From positions 398,341 through 462,340 of the forward strand of contig NZ_JABFAM010000007.1 of NCBI RefSeq assembly GCF_013623775.1: DNA of 64,000 bases, read 5' to 3'. This document shows, one piece after another, positions 45,401-52,807 of the stretch. Source of the DNA: Rufibacter sp. XAAS-G3-1. GTDB lineage: Bacteria; Bacteroidota; Bacteroidia; Cytophagales; Hymenobacteraceae. The notes under the pieces were generated by a model. The model saw only the letters and a program-made list of their open reading frames with translations, had not been told where the DNA came from and did not search any database. Each line of letters opens with the position of its first letter. The first letter of the stretch is position 1. Made by a program: the position numbers and the translations under genes.

Positions 45401-45990
45401 GCCTTGAGTGGACGTTTCAGCAAGGCTTGCAGAAGATCCTGCTTACCAACGGTACCGATGTGCGCAATAACACCAGCCAGCAGGTGCTGGCGCGGGTGAA
45501 CTTAACGGAAGTCTTTTCCAGCCAGTTAAACGTGACCCGCTCTAAACGCGAAAGCGCCTCTAATTACCTTACCACCAAAAACTTTCTGATCCGCTCCTGG
45601 GAGGCCATGCCGGAGCTTTCTTACCAGCCCAATCCCACCATCCGGTTTACCGGCACCTACCAGTGGATGAACAAAGAAAATGAACAGGGCGCGCAGGAAC
45701 GGGCGCAGTTCCATGAACTAGGCACAGAAACCCGGTTGAGCCAGGTAGGGAAACGCACCGTCACCGGAATTGTGCGGTACATCAAAATAGACTACACCGG
45801 GTTAGACACTTCGCCGGTGGCCTATGAAATGCTGAACGGGTTTAGGGCCGGCAACAACCTCACCTGGAACCTGGCCCTGCAACAACGCCTCAGCAGCGGC
45901 CTCAACATTACCGTAGATTATGATGGCCGTAAACCGCAGGGCATCAGAACTATTCACACCGGCCGTATGCAGGTTTCGGTTCTTTTTTAA
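42436..45990 (+). CDS. Giant putative outer-membrane beta-barrel protein of unknown function
   Basis: A 1184-residue protein with a signal peptide (1-23, GQAQGQE). It begins four bases before the kinase stop, so translation is coupled. After a beta-rich N-terminal part come TGSISRGVSIGNTQNVFVNS and LEGKLTDEISLTASITDQNIPF, a pattern found in large Bacteroidota surface barrels (a SprA-like strand signature, from memory). The rest alternates polar and aromatic residues as in transmembrane beta-strands, ending with a terminal aromatic, LF. No enzyme motif is visible. A weak PAL-like stretch (42734-42771) lies inside the frame. Function unknown; linkage to the kinase suggests an envelope sensing or secretion role. 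Confidence 0.75.
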   Translation: MRCWRVIFFLVSVLLGAGQAQGQELSNRRCQWVTVQPGVFKLDSLTIAENTIEILDRRQIRRPLGFHYDPVSNLFQFIGVPEAEPTPAFRPDSIAVDSSGAFSARFSKNSPTIDSVLVCYRVLPLNMASPSFKRDIRTWDSTSFERSYVLNQAAPREELFKTPGLNKTGSISRGVSIGNTQNVFVNSALNLQLEGKLTDEISLTASITDQNIPFQPEGNTQQLQEFDRVFITLQHRLWTLTGGDVVLRNRPTSHFLRFYKNVQGGALEINRGKPGWESATTVAASVAKGKFASENITPLESVQGPYRLRGPNGERFIIVLANSERVYLDGKLLVRGFDYDYVIDYNQAEITFTPKWIITRNSRIRVDFEYSDLNYTRSVVHASHYQKMGKFNVYGNFYNEADNPNNPLTLNLSTDEKRLLSQIGDRLDLAATPSGDSVRFDRNQVLYQRKDTVTASGTYNIFQYSTDSTQAYYAVSFTEVATGGNYVLQNTTVNGRVFQWVEPVNGVPKGNYEAIRILPTPIQKQMMTLGGVWSLDEKSSVFLEVAGSKNDLNRYSNLDSGDDQGKGVRVGYQLNDRTVKFLGDYKLRSTMTYEYTDPNFTPIDRYRDIEFDRDWSSPTNTTLARQSRIEDHIFTFTVGGVKDALHFINYRISRRYRPTEVDGVQHVVELAQKIKGLELRGNFFLLKNEQAESTSDWVRGEVGIQYPTRFFTPGYVYRFDKNRITSKLNEALLGSANYFDDHLFYIESRDTASFKYRAEYSRRVDFRPENGELGNKQIANTFNFSTAAVIRKSHQVTALITLRNLQARDSLRETTVLSKVDWTGDFLDRHLRSEMSYAIGTGRELKREYLFVETIPGQGTHFFEDLNQDGRQDLNEFFESQPSDPPYRRNFIRLFIPTDAYVIAYTNQFTFRLNSSLPRTWQTAEARFKRIVSKFSALSFVTIDKRTTDDNLRHRFNPFSLSFADTSLLALNRSYRNTLYFNRSNPKYGLEWTFQQGLQKILLTNGTDVRNNTSQQVLARVNLTEVFSSQLNVTRSKRESASNYLTTKNFLIRSWEAMPELSYQPNPTIRFTGTYQWMNKENEQGAQERAQFHELGTETRLSQVGKRTVTGIVRYIKIDYTGLDTSPVAYEMLNGFRAGNNLTWNLALQQRLSSGLNITVDYDGRKPQGIRTIHTGRMQVSVLF
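42734..42771. repeat. Possible degenerate PAL copy inside the barrel gene
   Basis: GTGCGTTTTCGGCCAGATTTT, CT, AAAAACAGCCCTACAAT resembles PAL in order of blocks. It could be coincidence of codon choice. Confidence 0.35.
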
Positions 45991-46046
45991 AGCTCATCAG
46001 CAGTTAAGCTAGTCTTCAGAAACTACGCGGCAGACACTTTGAATAT

Positions 46047-46146
46047 CTCTTTGTCATCCTGAAAGGATCTTGTGGGCAAACTAGAAAAGCTGTAAATAAA
46101 CGCCAGTACTGTTTTCACCAAGATCCTTTCAGGATGACAAAGAGAG
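46047..46146. repeat. MITE-like inverted-repeat element, copy A
   Basis: Ends are TCTTTGTCATCCTGAAAGG-ATCTT and its complement, at 46047-46072 and 46120-46146. The 48-base middle matches the reverse complement of copy B at 48891-48986 (GTGGGC-AACTAGAAAAGC, then TAAACGCC). No coding capacity. Confidence 0.85.
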
Positions 46147-46218
46147 AAGAAGATGTAGTGATTTCAGTACCATTGCATAAGTAGAAAGCAAAGACGGAAA
46201 ACCTAGGCTGTCACCAAT

Positions 46219-46467
46219 CTACTGGTTTTCATTTCTTTCATAGCGCGCAATAATTTCCTGGGCTTCTTCCTGGTCTAACGAAGAGACAATCACCTTTACG
46301 GCCCCGCCGCCACCGGCAGACACTTGCCAGGGAGCAATAGAACCTATGTGCTGGTCTTGCAGGAAGGCTGGGATGTTGGCGTTCTCCAGCATGCTCTTCA
46401 CCACATTTGCCTCCATGGCATTGCCAGAAAAAACAAGTACCGGCTTTGGTTCAAGGTTGTCACCCAT
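46219..46467 (-). CDS. DUF2007 domain protein
   Basis: An 82-residue protein from the ATG ending at 46467 (MGDNLEPKPVLVFSGN). The core EANVVKSMLENANIPAFLQDQ and the C-terminal KVIVSSLDQEEAQEIIARYE are the typical ferredoxin-like DUF2007 pattern, annotated as putative signal-transducing proteins. A longer frame to 46560 would include a PAL palindrome and is unlikely to be translated. It is monocistronic. Confidence 0.85.
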   Translation of the reverse strand: MGDNLEPKPVLVFSGNAMEANVVKSMLENANIPAFLQDQHIGSIAPWQVSAGGGGAVKVIVSSLDQEEAQEIIARYERNENQ

Positions 46468-46535
46468 AGCATTGTATAATAAGGAAAGTAGAGAATAGAA
46501 AGATAGCTTTTTTACTGCAAAATCATACGTGCTAC

Positions 46536-46579
46536 TTGCGTTTAGGGGCTGTTTTTCCAAAAGCAGCCCCTAAACGCAA
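46536..46579. repeat. PAL palindrome, best-preserved copy
   Basis: Perfect 16-bp arms TTGCGTTTAGGGGCTG (46536-46551) and complement (46564-46579) around TTTTTCCAAAAG. Lies between two minus-strand genes. Confidence 0.9.
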
Positions 46580-46614
46580 ATGCCCACTCCTATTTCTAAA
46601 TTCCTGATTCTTAA

Positions 46615-47460
46615 TTACGTGGTGGTGTAATGCCGCTTGAGCCAGGCACTAATGCCGCTGAGGCCGGGGAAGAGAACCCGCTCGGTGATGTTGGCTTGAT
46701 CCAGTTTGTCCCTGATCTCCCATTTCAGTTTGGCCGGAATGATGATGCGGTAATAAAGTTCTGGGTGCTCTAAAAGCCAGTCGCAGAGCATGGCGGCTGG
46801 CGTAGACATCATGGAGAAAAGTGCGTATTGGTGCACAATGCGTTCATCTAAGGAAGGCGGTTCCATAAACAGCACGAAGGGTTTCTCCTGAAATTCGCTT
46901 AAACTATTAAGAGAACTGGCAATAGGTTCCAACACCTCTGGGGTGAATACATTGGAACCTTCCTGCCGGATAGCGTCTTGAAGTTTCTCGGGCAGGTACT
47001 CCGTTGATTTCACGTAGTTCACACACCAGATAACTCCGTCTTCATGGAAATTGCTGAGGTCTGAGGTGGCAAAATGCAGCGCAACATATGGTGAATACGT
47101 CCAGTCCATCAAGCGGGTGGGCAAGCCATGGTGTTGGGCTACGGCCAGCCAGTTCCAGAAAGATTCGCCCACTTCCATGGTGCCCCGGGAGTATTTGCGG
47201 AAGTTCCGGAGAAGGTGCGGTTCCAGTTTTTGGTAATCTCCGCCAATACGCATAAGGCTGGTTTTCAGATTATAGCCTTTGTTCCATAAGCCCCTGAACA
47301 CATAAGGAGAACGGTAACGGTTTAGCTTATCATCCCAGGAATCCCTGAAAAGCTCACGCTGCAGCTCTTCCCAGGTTTCAATTCGTAAGTCATTGGGCAT
47401 GGCCAATGAGGCAGATGACGCTTCTTCACTCATGTCGTTTTCTACGATGTTGTAGGCCAT
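46615..47460 (-). CDS. FRG domain protein
   Basis: A 281-residue protein named by the motif FRG at YVFRGLWNKGYNLKTSLMR. The rest follows the FRG family: FWNWLAVAQHHGLPTRLMDWTYSPYVALHF is the strongly conserved block, followed by VIWCVNY and a C-terminal IIIPAKLKWEIRDKLDQANI. FRG proteins occur in many bacteria, sometimes fused to or near defence and mobile-element genes; biochemical activity is not established. It is a single gene here, with no toxin or nuclease partner. Confidence 0.88.
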   Translation of the reverse strand: MAYNIVENDMSEEASSASLAMPNDLRIETWEELQRELFRDSWDDKLNRYRSPYVFRGLWNKGYNLKTSLMRIGGDYQKLEPHLLRNFRKYSRGTMEVGESFWNWLAVAQHHGLPTRLMDWTYSPYVALHFATSDLSNFHEDGVIWCVNYVKSTEYLPEKLQDAIRQEGSNVFTPEVLEPIASSLNSLSEFQEKPFVLFMEPPSLDERIVHQYALFSMMSTPAAMLCDWLLEHPELYYRIIIPAKLKWEIRDKLDQANITERVLFPGLSGISAWLKRHYTTT

Positions 47461-47567
47461 GGGAGTTCTGGTGCGGTAACAGATTACGGGTTAATTCAAG
47501 CGTTTAAGTACTAATACGAAAGGGGCATGGCCGGTTGTTTGCCCACGTGCAGGTTTGTGGAGAAATA

Positions 47568-47605
47568 GCCGTTTAAGGGCTGTTTTCTCTAAATCACGTA
47601 AAAAT
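47568..47605. repeat. Degenerate PAL copy
   Basis: GCCGTTTAAGGGCTGTTTTC, then TCTAAATCACGTAAAAAT; the right arm merges with the hldD terminator. Confidence 0.5.
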
Positions 47606-47642
47606 CAGCAGAGCAGACGGTACATCTGCTCTGCTGATTTTT
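47600..47642. terminator. Terminator of hldD
   Basis: 18-bp perfect stem AAAAATCAGCAGAGCAGA / TCTGCTCTGCTGATTTTT, touching the hldD stop codon. Confidence 0.85.
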
Positions 47643-48606
47643 AATAGTAGGAACCTGATAAAAGGTAATGCTGCACGTAATCCTGAATGCCCTCTTCCAG
47701 CGTATGGAAGGGTTTGTCATAGCCAATGCTTCTTAGTTTGGCCATGTTGGCTTGGGTGTAATACTGGTATTTGTCCCTGATATCCTCGGGGGTGTCCTTG
47801 AAATCTATGTTGATGTCAGCGCCCATGGCAGTGAAGGTGTTGAAGGCCAGATCCAAAAACGTGCGGGCCTCGCCGCTGCCCAGATTATAGATGCCCGAGT
47901 TTTTGCGGTGGTGCATGAGCCAGTACAGCACGTCCACCACGTCTTTCACGTACACGAAGTCGCGCATCTGTTTGCCGTCTTCGTAGTCTGGGTTGTGCGA
48001 GCGGAACAAGGTTAAACGGCCCGTGTCTTTAATAGAGTTGAACGCGTGCATCACCACCGAGGCCATTCTGCCTTTGTGGTACTCGTTGGGGCCGTACACG
48101 TTGAAGAACTTCAGCCCTACCCAAAAGAAAGGTTTGGCGGTCTGTTCCAGCGCCCATTGGTCGAATTCATTTTTGGAATCGCCGTAGGCGTTGAGCGGCC
48201 GCAGCAGGGAAATCAAAGACTCGTCATCGTCATACCCCAAGGTTCCGGAGCCGTACGTGGCCGCCGAGGAGGCGTACACCAGCGGAATCTGGTACTCGCA
48301 GCAGGCGTTCCACATTTGTTTGGAGTAGTCCAGGTTCAGCAGATCCAAAACCTCGCGGTTGGTTTCGGTCGTGTCGGTGCGGGCACCCAGGTGGAAAATG
48401 AATTCCACGTCTTCGTAGTGCGTGTCCAGCCAGGTGAAGAAATCATGGCGGTCTACAAACTCCTTTATTTTTTTGCCTTCCACGTTAGGCAGCTTTTTCG
48501 CCACAGAAAAGTTGTCCACCACCACTATGTCATTGAAATTGGCGGCATTGAGACGGGAAACAAGGCAACTGGCGATAAAACCGGCAGCTCCGGTGACTAC
48601 TATCAT
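47641..48606 (-). CDS. hldD: ADP-L-glycero-D-manno-heptose 6-epimerase
   Basis: A 321-residue extended short-chain dehydrogenase. The NADP site is GAAGFIAS (residues 6-13), the catalytic pair is Y and K in NAYGDSKNEFD, and SSAATYGSG precedes it. FFNVYGPNEYHKGRMASVV and the C-terminal ADINIDFKDTPEDIRDKYQYYT are specific to HldD. It makes the heptose donor for the inner core of lipopolysaccharide in the cytoplasm, matching the presence of lpxB in the window. Confidence 0.94.
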   Translation of the reverse strand: MIVVTGAAGFIASCLVSRLNAANFNDIVVVDNFSVAKKLPNVEGKKIKEFVDRHDFFTWLDTHYEDVEFIFHLGARTDTTETNREVLDLLNLDYSKQMWNACCEYQIPLVYASSAATYGSGTLGYDDDESLISLLRPLNAYGDSKNEFDQWALEQTAKPFFWVGLKFFNVYGPNEYHKGRMASVVMHAFNSIKDTGRLTLFRSHNPDYEDGKQMRDFVYVKDVVDVLYWLMHHRKNSGIYNLGSGEARTFLDLAFNTFTAMGADINIDFKDTPEDIRDKYQYYTQANMAKLRSIGYDKPFHTLEEGIQDYVQHYLLSGSYY

Positions 48607-48705
48607 GCAAATAGGGGTTTAAGTTGGGTGCAAAGCTACCCAAAGGTACGAAAGTTTTGAACGGTAGGTCTTTCGCTGCCCACTTCAGCGCCGCGCGAAA
48701 ACCTT

Positions 48706-48744
48706 CGTTTTAACGCTGTTTTTCTGAAAACAGCTTCTAAACAT
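48706..48744. repeat. PAL palindrome copy
   Basis: CGTTTTAACGCTGTTTTTCTG, then AAAACAGCTTCTAAACAT. Confidence 0.75.
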
Positions 48745-48760
48745 TTTTGCCTTGAGTTGT

Positions 48761-48800
48761 TGTTTTCGGTCTGATTTTGGAAAAGAAGCTCTAAAACAGG
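48761..48800. repeat. PAL palindrome copy
   Basis: TGTTTTCGGTCTGATTTTGG, then AAAAGAAGCTCTAAAACAGG; 16 bases after the preceding copy. Confidence 0.65.
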
Positions 48801-48890
48801 AAAATAGGAGGGAAGTGCTGGAATTTAGCTTCCATCCAATTCTGTATCTTTGATGCTAAGTGATTGGACAGAAATAACTATACTTTTCTT

Positions 48891-48986
48891 CTCTCTTTGT
48901 CATCCTGAAAGGATCTTAGTGGCGAACGGCAACGGCGTTTATGTACTGCTTTTCTAGTTCGCCCACAAGATCCTTTCAGGATGACA
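48891..48986. repeat. MITE-like inverted-repeat element, copy B
   Basis: Inverted relative to copy A (46047-46146). The ends carry TTTGTCATCCTGAAAGGATC and complement, and the middle, read on the minus strand, matches copy A. Confidence 0.85.
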
Positions 48987-49016
48987 AAATGGATATTCTA
49001 ATTCGTCCTGCCACTC

Positions 49017-49964
49017 ATGGTATTTATGACAAACAACTTCTCTGTGACACGCACGGGTTTTAGGTGCGTTTTTCAAAAACAAAGGCTTTTCTGGTGGCTT
49101 TTCTGTGCGCTGGTTTTTTCAAGCTGCGAAAACAAGAAACCAGCTGCCACCGCTTCCGCCACTTTCCATACGGTGACCGATGACCTGGGCCGGAAAATAA
49201 AGCTCCCGGTACAGCCGCGCCGCGTTCTGGCTTTGGCACCTTCCATGACCGAGATGCTTTTCGCCGTAGCCGACACCGCCACTATTGTAGGCCGCACCCA
49301 GAACTGTGACTATCCGGCCGCCGTGTTGCCCAAGCCAGTCGTCAATAATTACCCCATGGATTATGAACGGTTGCTCTCCCTAAAGCCAGACGTGGTATTT
49401 GCCACCGAAGGCATTATCTCTATGGAGACTGCGGCGCAGGTACAGAAACTAGGCATTCCTATCTATTTCCAGGCGTATGACAGTGTGGCCGATATTCTGC
49501 GCGGACTCAGAACCTTGGGTTTTCTGCTTAACCGCGAAGAAAAAGCCAATGCCGTAGCCGATTCCCTCCAACACCAGCTAAACCAATTATCTGCTGATTC
49601 TGCCGGGAAAGCCCGCCCCAGCGTATTGGCCATTACCTGGCGAGACCCCATTTACGTGTACGGCCGCAATACCCTTTTCACCGACAAACTCCGCTACGCC
49701 GGGGCCCAAAACGCCGTCACGGAAACGTTTGCCCAACCGTACCCCGCCCTTACCCGCGAGTACATTTTGAAAATGGATCCGGAGGTGATCATTGGGGGCG
49801 ATTTTGAGCAGATGGAGAAAACGTTTTTCTCTTTGTACCCAGAACTGCGCCGCATCAAAGCCTACCGGCAGAAACGTATCTATCATCTGGATGATGACCT
49901 GACTTCCCGCCCCAGTCCGCGCGTGGTAGAAAGCATTGCCGAAATTAAAGCCGTGCTAAGGTGA
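49017..49964 (+). CDS. ABC transporter substrate-binding lipoprotein, BtuF/FepB-like
   Basis: A 315-residue lipoprotein of the class III (helical backbone) binding proteins. The lipobox is FSSC with cysteine 37, so the signal peptide is preceded by about 20 extra residues that fall on a PAL-like repeat; the true start could be internal. RRVLALAPSMTEMLFAVADT, TQNCDYPAAV and LLSLKPDVVFATEG match cobalamin (BtuF) and siderophore binders. The stop overlaps the permease GTG start (GTGA). Ligand is most likely cobalamin or an iron complex. Confidence 0.87.
   Translation: MVFMTNNFSVTRTGFRCVFQKQRLFWWLFCALVFSSCENKKPAATASATFHTVTDDLGRKIKLPVQPRRVLALAPSMTEMLFAVADTATIVGRTQNCDYPAAVLPKPVVNNYPMDYERLLSLKPDVVFATEGIISMETAAQVQKLGIPIYFQAYDSVADILRGLRTLGFLLNREEKANAVADSLQHQLNQLSADSAGKARPSVLAITWRDPIYVYGRNTLFTDKLRYAGAQNAVTETFAQPYPALTREYILKMDPEVIIGGDFEQMEKTFFSLYPELRRIKAYRQKRIYHLDDDLTSRPSPRVVESIAEIKAVLR
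49054..49093. repeat. PAL-like repeat at the 5' end of the binding-protein gene
   Basis: CGGGTTTTAGGTGCGTTTTT, then CAAAAACAAAGGCTTTTCTGG; arms imperfect. It encodes the residues just before the signal peptide hydrophobic core. Confidence 0.5.
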
Positions 49965-50968
49965 GAAAAGCATTGCCGTTCCTGCTGTTCCTGCTGGTGC
50001 TATTGGCCGTAGGGTTTCTCCTGGGCCTGAAAGTAGGGAGCCTTCCTACGTCATTCGCCACAATAGCCGATGCGTTTTTTGCCTATGAGCCCACCAATGC
50101 CACGCACTACAGCATCATCCACTTGCGATTGCCCCGGTTATTGCTGGCTTTTTTGACGGGTGCCTCGCTGGCTTTCTCTGGGTATCTCATGCAAGCCTTA
50201 GTCAACAACGCCCTCGCTGACCCTTATCTGCTGGGCACCGCCTCGGGAGCTTCCTTGGGGGCCTCTTTCAGTTTCTTCCTGTTCACTGACCTTACGTTTA
50301 TGGGGCTGTACCTGCCGCCGTTCTTCGCCTTGGTGGGTTCTTTTGCCGTGACCTTGGTGGTAGTGCTGTTGGGCTCCAGAAGAGGGCAGTTGATTCCCAG
50401 CCAGATGTTGTTGGTAGGGGTGGCGTTGAGTTCTTTGCTCACGGCCCTGGTCAGTTTGATTATGTTTCTGTCAGATTCTGAAAGTCAGTTGAAATCTGTG
50501 GTATTCTGGAGCATGGGTGGGTTTGAGAAGGCAGATTGGTCTAACCTTGCATATCCGGCTACGGCCTTGGCGTTAGGGCTGGTGTTGTTTTTCTTCTTGC
50601 AGCGGCATCTGAGTGTGCTTCTGCTGGGAGCAGACCGGGCTGAGACCTTGGGCGTAGATGTACGGCTTATCCGGTGGGTGATGTTGGTTGCGGTTTCTGT
50701 GGTGACGGGGTTTGCCGTGGCATTCTCTGGGCCGGTAGGGTTTGTGGGGTTAATGGTGCCGCACATTACGCGCGCCCTGCTGGGAACCACCAACCGGTTT
50801 AACTTAATGGCCTGCGCCCTGGCCGGAGGTTTGTTTCTGGTAGTCTGTGACCTGATTTCCAGATGGATTTATCCGCCCGCCGGTATGCCAGTTGGTATCG
50901 TAACTTCGTTCTTTGGTGTGCCTTTCTTCGTATATTTGCTGCGAAGAAAGAACTACCGATTCAGTTAA
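49961..50968 (+). CDS. FecCD family ABC transporter permease
   Basis: A 335-residue permease with about ten membrane segments. LPRLLLAFLTGASLAFSGYLMQ and the GPVGFVGLMVPHITRALLG segment with the ATPase-coupling helix are characteristic of BtuC/FecD. It begins with GTG overlapping the binding-protein stop. The usual third gene, the ATPase (BtuD/FecE), is absent: the next gene is queD, so the ATPase must be encoded elsewhere. Confidence 0.92.
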   Translation: MRKALPFLLFLLVLLAVGFLLGLKVGSLPTSFATIADAFFAYEPTNATHYSIIHLRLPRLLLAFLTGASLAFSGYLMQALVNNALADPYLLGTASGASLGASFSFFLFTDLTFMGLYLPPFFALVGSFAVTLVVVLLGSRRGQLIPSQMLLVGVALSSLLTALVSLIMFLSDSESQLKSVVFWSMGGFEKADWSNLAYPATALALGLVLFFFLQRHLSVLLLGADRAETLGVDVRLIRWVMLVAVSVVTGFAVAFSGPVGFVGLMVPHITRALLGTTNRFNLMACALAGGLFLVVCDLISRWIYPPAGMPVGIVTSFFGVPFFVYLLRRKNYRFS

Positions 50969-51384
50969 TGGTATACGTAAGCAGATTAGAGCATTTTAAT
51001 GCGGCGCACAAGCTGCATAACCCCAATTGGTCGCTGGCTAAGAACAAAGAAGTTTTTGGGCCCTGCGCAAATGCCAATTGGCACGGGCATAACTATGAAC
51101 TGATAGTAACGGTGAAGGGAAAGCCAGACCCAGACACAGGGTTCGTGATTGATTTAAAGCAGTTGAGCACGCTCATCAGGGAGCATATCATCAAAAAAGT
51201 AGACCATAAGAACCTGAACATGGATGTCGCCTTTATGGAAGGCAAACTGGCCAGCACAGAAAACCTGGTGATGGAATTTTGGAACATCCTGAACCCCCTC
51301 ATTCCTCGTATATCTGGTGCACAGCTGCACAGCCTGAAATTATACGAGACGCCCCGTAACTTTGTGGAATATTTTGGTGAATAG
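50968..51384 (+). CDS. queD: 6-carboxytetrahydropterin synthase family protein
   Basis: A 138-residue protein beginning one base before the end of the permease stop (TAATG). Zinc ligands are H14 (NAAHKLH) and H39/H41 (HGHNYEL), with the catalytic cysteine C33 six residues before H39 (GPCANANWHGH). VDHKNLN and STENLVMEFW supply the other conserved Asp-His and Glu. It acts in preQ0/queuosine synthesis or in a pterin pathway. Coupling to the transporter is structural and may not reflect function. Confidence 0.88.
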   Translation: MVYVSRLEHFNAAHKLHNPNWSLAKNKEVFGPCANANWHGHNYELIVTVKGKPDPDTGFVIDLKQLSTLIREHIIKKVDHKNLNMDVAFMEGKLASTENLVMEFWNILNPLIPRISGAQLHSLKLYETPRNFVEYFGE

Positions 51385-51542
51385 AAACCCCTCACACTCC
51401 TAACGGACGAACAACCCGGCAAAATATATTTTATATAAAGTACAATAATTGTTGATTAGTAGCGTTTTGGCACAAACCTTGTGTTGAAGGGTTTATATCG
51501 GCTTTTCATTGTCATAGCCCCGTTACCGTTCAGACACATTCA

Positions 51543-52697
51543 ATGAAATATTACATTATTGCCGGAGAACGCTCCGGCGACCTGCACGCCTCCAACCTGA
51601 TCAAACAATTGCATCTGCAAGACCCCCAGGCCAGCATCAGGTGCTGGGGCGGTGACATGATGGAAGCGGCCGGGGCAGAATTGGTGAAGCACTACCAGGA
51701 AATGGCCTTTATGGGCTTTCTGGAGGCCGCCAAAAACCTTTTCAAAATCAAGCGTTTTCTGAAAGAGTGCCAAGATGACCTGCTCGTCTTCCAGCCCGAT
51801 GTGGTGATCTTGGTGGACTACGCCGGGTTCAATATGCGCATCGCCAAGTTCGCGAAAGCGCACGGCCTCAAAGTATTCTATTATATCTCCCCCAAAATCT
51901 GGGCCTGGAACCAGGGACGCGTGCACACCATCAAAAAGCTGGTGGACAAGATGTTTGTCATCATGCCGTTTGAGAAAGACTTCTACCAACAGTTTGACTA
52001 CAAAACCGATTATGTAGGGAATCCAGTCTCAGATGCCGTGGCGGCCCACCAACTAAACCCTAATTTCCGGCAGGAAAATGGTTTGGATGACAGGCCCATT
52101 ATTGCGGTACTGCCCGGCAGCCGGCAGCAGGAGATAGAGAACATTCTCTACATCATGCTCAGTATTCTGCCTCCTTTCCAGGATTACCAATTTGTGGTAG
52201 CCGCCGTGAGCAATTTCTCTAAGGAATACTACGAAAACTTCAACCGGAAGCCCTTCATCAAAATCGTCTACGACCAGACGTACGATCTCCTGGCCAACGC
52301 CCAGGCCGCTCTGGTAACCTCCGGAACCGCCACCTTAGAAACGGCTATGTTCAGCGTGCCGCAAGTGGTGTGCTACCGTACCAGCGCCGTCTCTTACTGG
52401 ATTGGCCGTGCCGTCATTAAAGTGCCTTTCATTTCCTTAGTGAACCTGATTGCCGGCCGCAAAGTAGTGCCAGAATTAATCCAGGGCAACATGAATGCGC
52501 AGAACCTGGTAAAAGAACTGAAGAACATCCTCCAGAACCCTGAAGGCCGTGCGGCTCAATTGGAAGGCTACAAACACGTGCAATCGCTCATTGGTGATTT
52601 CAACACGTCCCAGACCGCGGCCAAATTGATGGTGGAATACCTGCGCGAAGGAAAAACCACCCCAGACACCAGCAAGACTTTGGAGAGTGCGTCTTAG
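51543..52697 (+). CDS. lpxB: Lipid-A-disaccharide synthase
   Basis: A 384-residue GT19 glycosyltransferase. AGERSGDLHASNLIKQL at the N-terminus, WGGDMMEAAGAELV, YISPKIWAWNQGR and the LPGSRQQEIENIL nucleotide-binding block are LpxB hallmarks, and TSGTATLETAMFSVPQVVCYRTS is the C-terminal donor-site motif. It joins UDP-diacylglucosamine and lipid X at the inner membrane. Preceded by about 158 bases of AT-rich leader and followed by a PAL copy and a strong terminator. Confidence 0.95.
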   Translation: MKYYIIAGERSGDLHASNLIKQLHLQDPQASIRCWGGDMMEAAGAELVKHYQEMAFMGFLEAAKNLFKIKRFLKECQDDLLVFQPDVVILVDYAGFNMRIAKFAKAHGLKVFYYISPKIWAWNQGRVHTIKKLVDKMFVIMPFEKDFYQQFDYKTDYVGNPVSDAVAAHQLNPNFRQENGLDDRPIIAVLPGSRQQEIENILYIMLSILPPFQDYQFVVAAVSNFSKEYYENFNRKPFIKIVYDQTYDLLANAQAALVTSGTATLETAMFSVPQVVCYRTSAVSYWIGRAVIKVPFISLVNLIAGRKVVPELIQGNMNAQNLVKELKNILQNPEGRAAQLEGYKHVQSLIGDFNTSQTAAKLMVEYLREGKTTPDTSKTLESAS

Positions 52698-52730
52698 CCC
52701 TACTTTCTGAAAAGCAGCCCTGAAACCGCT
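52694..52730. repeat. PAL palindrome copy overlapping the lpxB stop
   Basis: TTAGCCCTACTTTCTG, then AAAAGCAGCCCTGAAACCGC; left outer arm lost. Confidence 0.5.
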
Positions 52731-52740
52731 CAGAGTGCTA

Positions 52741-52793
52741 TATAAAAGAGAAGGCCTCCTTTACATGATGTAAAGGAGGCCTTCTCTTTTATA
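52741..52793. terminator. 26-bp perfect hairpin between lpxB and clpX
   Basis: TATAAAAGAGAAGGCCTCCT... pairs base for base from 52741-52766 with 52768-52793 around a single central G. It serves both convergent genes. Confidence 0.9.
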
Positions 52794-52807
52794 TAGCTAA
52801 ATTTTGT

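Larger units (their letters stand above)
48607..49016. other. Repeat-filled divergent intergenic region
   Basis: Divergent region between hldD and the binding-protein gene. It contains two PAL copies (48706-48744 and 48761-48800) and MITE-like copy B (48891-48986). Two CAAAnnTA boxes (48631-48638 and 48641-48648) could be -7 elements for hldD on the minus strand, but I find no matching -33 element. Confidence 0.6.

Noticed and set aside
46047..48986. CRISPR-like array from the repeated TCATCCTGAAAGGATC sequence
   Set aside because: Only two elements, inverted relative to each other, kilobases apart, with matching rather than unique interiors and no cas genes.
49017..50968. Cobalamin riboswitch upstream of the binding-protein gene
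   Set aside because: I looked for a B12-box-like conserved segment in 48607-49016 and saw only repeats.
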